Assembly: GCF_020400825.1 (NCBI RefSeq) | Contig: NZ_JAINVH010000017.1 | Coordinates: 62,001 to 126,000 of the forward strand | Length of the DNA stretch: 64,000 bases | Direction: 5' to 3' | From: Streptomyces sp. HPF1205 | GTDB lineage: Bacteria > Actinomycetota > Actinomycetes > Streptomycetales > Streptomycetaceae | Part shown: piece by piece, positions 60,947 to 64,000 of the stretch | How positions within the stretch are numbered: position 1 is the first letter of the stretch | Layout of the letters: every line of letters starts with the position of its first letter | Position numbers and translations under genes: made by a program | Notes under the pieces: generated by a model | What the model saw: only the letters and a program-made list of their open reading frames with translations | What the model was told of the DNA's origin: nothing | The model's database searches: none

Positions 60947-61888
60947 CTAGCCCTGCCGGGCCAGGTCCGCGGCCCCGACCAGGCCGGCCTTGCCGCCGAG
61001 CTGCGCGGCCAGCACCTGGGCGTGCGGCCGCCACTGGCCGCCGATCAGCCAGCGCCGGAAGGACTTGCGGATCGGGTCGAGGACAAGTTCGCCCTCGTCC
61101 GAGACGCCGCCGCCGACGATGAACGCGGACGGGTCGAAGAGCGAGGCCAGGTCGGCCAGGCCCGCGCCCGCCCAGCGGGCCAGCTCGCGGAAGGAGTCGA
61201 CGGCCACCGGGTCGCCCTCGCGGGCCGCGGCGCTGATGTGCCGGCCCTCGATGCCCTCGGGGGTGCCGTCGCCGAGGGCGAGCAGGACCTTGGCGTTCTC
61301 CGGGGTGGCGTTGGCCCGCTGGCGGGCGTACCGCACGAGGGCGCGCCCGGAGGCGTACTGCTCCCAGCAGCCCTGGCTGCCGCAGCCGCACAGCAGGCCG
61401 TCGGGCACCACCCGGATGTGGCCGAACTCGGCGGCGACTCCGAACCGGCCGCGGCGCAGCTTGTTGCCGATGATGATGCCGCCGCCCAGCCCGGTGCCCA
61501 GTGTGATGCAGATCACATCGGAGTGGCCCTGGCCGGCGCCGAAGCGGTACTCGCCCCACGCCGCCGCGTTGGCGTCGTTCTCCACCACCACGGGCAGGCC
61601 GACGCGCTGCTCGACCTTGTCCTTGAGCGCCTCGTGCCGCCAGTTGATGTTGGGGGCGAAGAGGACGGTGGCGCGCTTGTCGTCGACGTAGCCGGCCGCT
61701 CCGATGCCGACCGCCTCGACCTGGTGACCGGTGCTGACCTGGCGCACCGCTTCCACGATCGCGTCGACGACGCCTTCAGGAGTCGACGGCGTCGGCACCT
61801 TGACCGTTTCGAGAATCGAGCCTTCCTCGTCGACCACTCCGGCCGCGATCTTTGTGCCGCCGATGTCGACGCCGATGGTGAGTCCCAT
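60947..61888 (-). CDS. glkA: ROK family glucokinase
   Basis: ATP-dependent glucose kinase of the ROK group, 313 residues; in Streptomyces GlkA is also central to carbon catabolite repression. The ATP motif DIGGTKIAAG is at 8-17, EFGHIRVV and the zinc-binding Cys motif GLLCGCGSQGCWEQYASG are clear. The sugar-binding region is NDANAAAWGE. The ATG at 61888 has GAGGGA upstream. The gene order with DUF5304 and the SRPBCC protein upstream matches Streptomyces. Confidence 0.97.
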   Translation of the reverse strand: MGLTIGVDIGGTKIAAGVVDEEGSILETVKVPTPSTPEGVVDAIVEAVRQVSTGHQVEAVGIGAAGYVDDKRATVLFAPNINWRHEALKDKVEQRVGLPVVVENDANAAAWGEYRFGAGQGHSDVICITLGTGLGGGIIIGNKLRRGRFGVAAEFGHIRVVPDGLLCGCGSQGCWEQYASGRALVRYARQRANATPENAKVLLALGDGTPEGIEGRHISAAAREGDPVAVDSFRELARWAGAGLADLASLFDPSAFIVGGGVSDEGELVLDPIRKSFRRWLIGGQWRPHAQVLAAQLGGKAGLVGAADLARQG

Positions 61889-61942
61889 GTGTCCCTCAGT
61901 ATTCGGTCGATCCCCGCTAAGAGAACCGTACCGGAGGAGGGG

Positions 61943-62338
61943 TCAGTCGAGGTCGATGTGTTCAGCGGGTGAACGCGGGGCCCGGTTCGCCGAGGTCCAG
62001 CGGGCCTCCGCGCCGGCCACCGCGGACCGGTAGGCGGCCAGGAGTTCGGCCCCGGCGGACGCGAGGTGGTCGAAGACGTCGGGGTTGCGCTCCTTGATGG
62101 GTTCGACCACGGAACGGACCTGGGAGACGACGCCCTGCGCGGCGATCTGGAAGGCGGGGTTGCGCAGCCGGTCCGAGACGGCGTCGGTGACGGCCTCGGC
62201 GAACCGGCGCAGCTCGTCCACGGCGCTGCCCGGGCCCTGGCCGGCCTCGGCACGCCGGCGGGCGTGCTCGGCCGCGATGTCCTCCGCGCTGGCCTTGGCC
62301 CACGCGTCGGGGTCGGGACGGTCCGTGGCTTCGCTCAT
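61943..62338 (-). CDS. DUF5304 family protein
   Basis: Actinomycete-specific protein of 131 residues, function unknown. It is helical, begins MSEATDRPDPDAWAKASAEDIAAEH, and has the conserved VDELRRFAEAVTDAVSDRL and PDVFDHLASAGAELLAAYRSAV. I start it at the ATG at 62338, which has GGAG six bases upstream; the TTG four codons earlier is less likely. It lies 54 bases upstream of glkA on the same strand. A role linked to glkA is only suggested by position. Confidence 0.85.
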   Translation of the reverse strand: MSEATDRPDPDAWAKASAEDIAAEHARRRAEAGQGPGSAVDELRRFAEAVTDAVSDRLRNPAFQIAAQGVVSQVRSVVEPIKERNPDVFDHLASAGAELLAAYRSAVAGAEARWTSANRAPRSPAEHIDLD

Positions 62339-62449
62339 GATCGGCTCCAAACGGGCACGGCGGGCGGTCCGGGCTGTCGGCCCCGGCTTCCCCTCGACGG
62401 TACCCGAACGGCGGCCGCGCGAGCCGCCGCCGACCCGCGGCCTGCCCGT

Positions 62450-62504
62450 GTCCGGCCCGCATCGAGCTCGCGTCCGGCCCGCATCGCGCTCGCGTGCGGC
62501 CCGC
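62450..62504. repeat. 22-base tandem repeat upstream of DUF5304
   Basis: GTCCGGCCCGCATCGAGCTCGC (62450-62471) is followed by a copy with one change (62472-62493) and a partial third copy (GTGCGGCCCGC). It lies in the 213-base gap between the ArsA-like gene and DUF5304, which holds no gene. Confidence 0.8.
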
Positions 62505-62551
62505 GGCCGGCCCGTGTCAGAAGACGCCGGCCGCCCGGCGCCGCCGTCCGG

Positions 62552-63853
62552 TCAGCGCGGCCACAGGCCGGGGTCGGGGGTGAAGCGCACCCGCAGCTCC
62601 TCGTCCCGCAGCGCCGCGCCCGAGACCGTGCACCGGCGCAGCGCGGACGGCAGCGGGAGGATCCGCCGGAAACCGGCGGCGTCCACGACGAGTTCGTCCC
62701 CGCGCCGCACCAGGTCCAGGCCCTCGCGGGTGGCGCCGGGCAGCGGCAGGGTCCACAGGAGGTGGCCCTCGGTCCCGATGAGGTCCGCCACGGTCCAGGG
62801 CTCCGCCGTGCGCTCCCCCGCCAGGACCGCCTCGGGCGGTACGGCGAGGTCGTCGCCCGGCCGGGGTTCGCGGCCGAGGTGGGGCAGCTCGCGCAGCGGC
62901 ACGCCGTCGGCCGCGCACTGTTCGGCGAGCGCCTTCAGATGGACCTGCTGCTGTCCGAACAGGGCGGTGAGGAAGGGGTCGGCCGATCCTGTGGGCAGCA
63001 CGCGGTTCGCGAGCACGGCGGCGAGCCGGTGCCCGTACAGCGACAGGCCGGCGCGGGCGGTGCGCAGGGTGCGCTCCGCGTCGGGTCCCGGCTCCAGCAC
63101 GACGGCCGCGGCGGTGCCGGGGTCCTCGATGACCGCCTGTACGCCGGCCAGTTCGCGGTCGGCGCGGTCGGCGGCCTCGTACGCCCATTCCGCGGGCATC
63201 GGCACGCCCGCGAGCTGGGCCAGTACCGGCCGCAGCGCCCTGGCCGCCTGGCGGTCGGCGGGCAGCAACCGGCCGAGGTAGCGCCGCAGTTGGCCGGGCA
63301 GCGCGAGCAGCCGCACGGCCTCGCGCACCGGCGGCAGGTCGACGACGACCAGGTCCCAGGCGGGCTCGGCCGGGCCGGGCGCGGTCGCGTGCTCCGGGTG
63401 CGTCTCGCGCAGGGCGCGCAGCAGCGCCATGGTGTCGGCGCCGGGCAGTTCGGTCAGTTCTTCCGGGTCGAGGGGCGCCGCCCCCAGCAGTGCCAGCAGC
63501 CCGCCGATCCGGCCCTGGAGGTTCAGCGCCTCGGCCCGGAAGGAGGCGCCGGAGTCCACCACCGCGGCGTACAGCCCGTCGACGCCGTCCACCGGGTACG
63601 GCACCGGCAGCCCGGTCACCGCCGAGGTCGTGGCCGGCCCGTCGCCGTCCCCGTCGTTCCCGTCCCTCCCGCCCTGCCCCGTTACCGGGTGCCGCCCCGG
63701 CCCGGGCAGCAGACGGCGGGACGCCTCGCGGTCCGCGGTGAGCACCAGGACGGCGCCGCCCGCGCGAGCCGCGGCGGTGGCGGTCGCGGCGGCCACGGTG
63801 GTGCGGCCGGCGCCCGGGGCACCGGTGACGAGCAGCGTGCGGGGGGCGGCCAC
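62552..63853 (-). CDS. ArsA-like ATPase with altered P-loop
   Basis: Cytosolic protein of the ArsA/GET3-type SIMIBI NTPase family, 433 residues. The N-terminal P-loop reads GAPGAGRTT (11-19), so the invariant Lys is Arg17. The switch II-like segment VVVDLPPVREAVRLLALP and the ArsA-type C-terminal beta domain (LPLPGATREGLDLVRRGDELVVDAAGFRRILPLP) are present. A Gly/Asp-rich loop (about 59-72) is an insertion. GTG start at 63853, 3 bases after the upstream gene's stop. ATP binding may be weak or absent; function unknown. Confidence 0.82.
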   Translation of the reverse strand: MAAPRTLLVTGAPGAGRTTVAAATATAAARAGGAVLVLTADREASRRLLPGPGRHPVTGQGGRDGNDGDGDGPATTSAVTGLPVPYPVDGVDGLYAAVVDSGASFRAEALNLQGRIGGLLALLGAAPLDPEELTELPGADTMALLRALRETHPEHATAPGPAEPAWDLVVVDLPPVREAVRLLALPGQLRRYLGRLLPADRQAARALRPVLAQLAGVPMPAEWAYEAADRADRELAGVQAVIEDPGTAAAVVLEPGPDAERTLRTARAGLSLYGHRLAAVLANRVLPTGSADPFLTALFGQQQVHLKALAEQCAADGVPLRELPHLGREPRPGDDLAVPPEAVLAGERTAEPWTVADLIGTEGHLLWTLPLPGATREGLDLVRRGDELVVDAAGFRRILPLPSALRRCTVSGAALRDEELRVRFTPDPGLWPR

Positions 63854-63856
63854 GGA

Positions 63857-64000
63857 TCAGGCGCCGTCGCCGTCGGCGACGGCCTCGTCGGGGGCGCCGG
63901 CCGGGGCCGGGCCCGCCTCCACCCGCTTCTTCAGTCCGGCCAGCGCCCGGTCGATGATGACCTTCTCGGCCTTCCGCTTGATCATGCCCAGCATGGGGAT
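63857..64000 (-). CDS. SRPBCC-type protein (C-terminal part only)
   Basis: Only the last 47 residues lie in the window. They read IPMLGMIKRKAEKVIIDRAL followed by AGLKKRV and an Ala/Gly/Pro/Asp-rich tail, ending at the TGA at 63859-63857. This amphipathic final helix is like that of Streptomyces SRPBCC/START-like proteins encoded next to the ArsA-like ATPase. The call rests on this short end and on position. The two genes are 3 bases apart and probably co-translated. Confidence 0.6.
   Translation of the reverse strand: MPMLGMIKRKAEKVIIDRALAGLKKRVEAGPAPAGAPDEAVADGDGA

Overview
This is a high-GC actinobacterial chromosome segment. Gene content and order point to Streptomycetaceae, most likely Streptomyces or a close relative. 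The evidence is a division and cell-wall (dcw) cluster without murC, ftsA or ddl, a DivIVA with two coiled-coil parts split by a Gln/Pro/Gly/Met-rich linker, a geosmin synthase, MacRS-type and SAV_6107-type proteins, and frequent GTG starts and leaderless promoters. No phage, transposon, CRISPR, rRNA or tRNA was seen.

Layout. (1) 1-3154 is ileS (5' end outside the window), facing divIVA across two terminators. (2) 3290-22351, all on the minus strand, is the dcw cluster. Read from its promoter it runs mraZ, rsmH, ftsL, ftsI, murE, murF, mraY, murD, ftsW, murG, ftsQ, ftsZ, pgeF, yggS, sepF, yggT family, divIVA. From rsmH to murD every junction is a 4-base ATGA or GTGA overlap, which suggests translational coupling. 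mraZ has a promoter carrying four 10-bp-spaced MraZ boxes. (3) 22484-33683 holds a beta-carbonic anhydrase, a MoxR/DUF58/transglutaminase operon, DUF3040, a methyltransferase, a HEPN protein, a TetR regulator, a DUF4126 membrane protein and a phytoene-desaturase-like flavoprotein. (4) 33854-36109 is a complete two-domain geosmin synthase. (5) 36208-43268 holds a Gly/Tyr-rich membrane protein, metF, thiE, an Rv2175c-type DNA-binding protein, a ferredoxin-reductase-like flavoprotein, and a TPP-riboswitch-controlled thiO-thiS-thiG operon. (6) 43384-46880 holds a PASTA Ser/Thr kinase, a molybdopterin oxidoreductase, bacterioferritin, and its ferredoxin partner under a probable iron box. (7) 47016-53586 is aromatic amino-acid supply and wall turnover: class II DAHP synthase, a secreted amidase with FG-GAP-like repeats, and a fused TrpE-TrpG behind a Trp-Trp-Trp leader peptide and attenuator. 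(8) 53613-64000 holds uridine kinase, phosphofructokinase, MacR/MacS, an acyltransferase, an esterase, a membrane protein, an endonuclease/phosphatase-fold protein, glucokinase, DUF5304, an ArsA-like ATPase, and the C-terminus of what looks like an SRPBCC protein.

The backbone (wag31/divIVA to ftsZ to mraZ, DUF3040, metF, Rv2175c, kinase, DAHP synthase) follows the order Rv2145c-Rv2178c of Mycobacterium tuberculosis, so the kinase is best viewed as the PknL-position kinase. The main departures from a plain housekeeping region are a palindromic element inserted in frame in ileS, geosmin synthase in this neighbourhood, many in-frame short tandem repeats at disordered protein ends, and a recurring leaderless promoter layout (TANNNT, 6-8 nt, start codon). 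I did not find a clearly new multi-gene system; the unusual items are regulatory or structural details listed in the findings.
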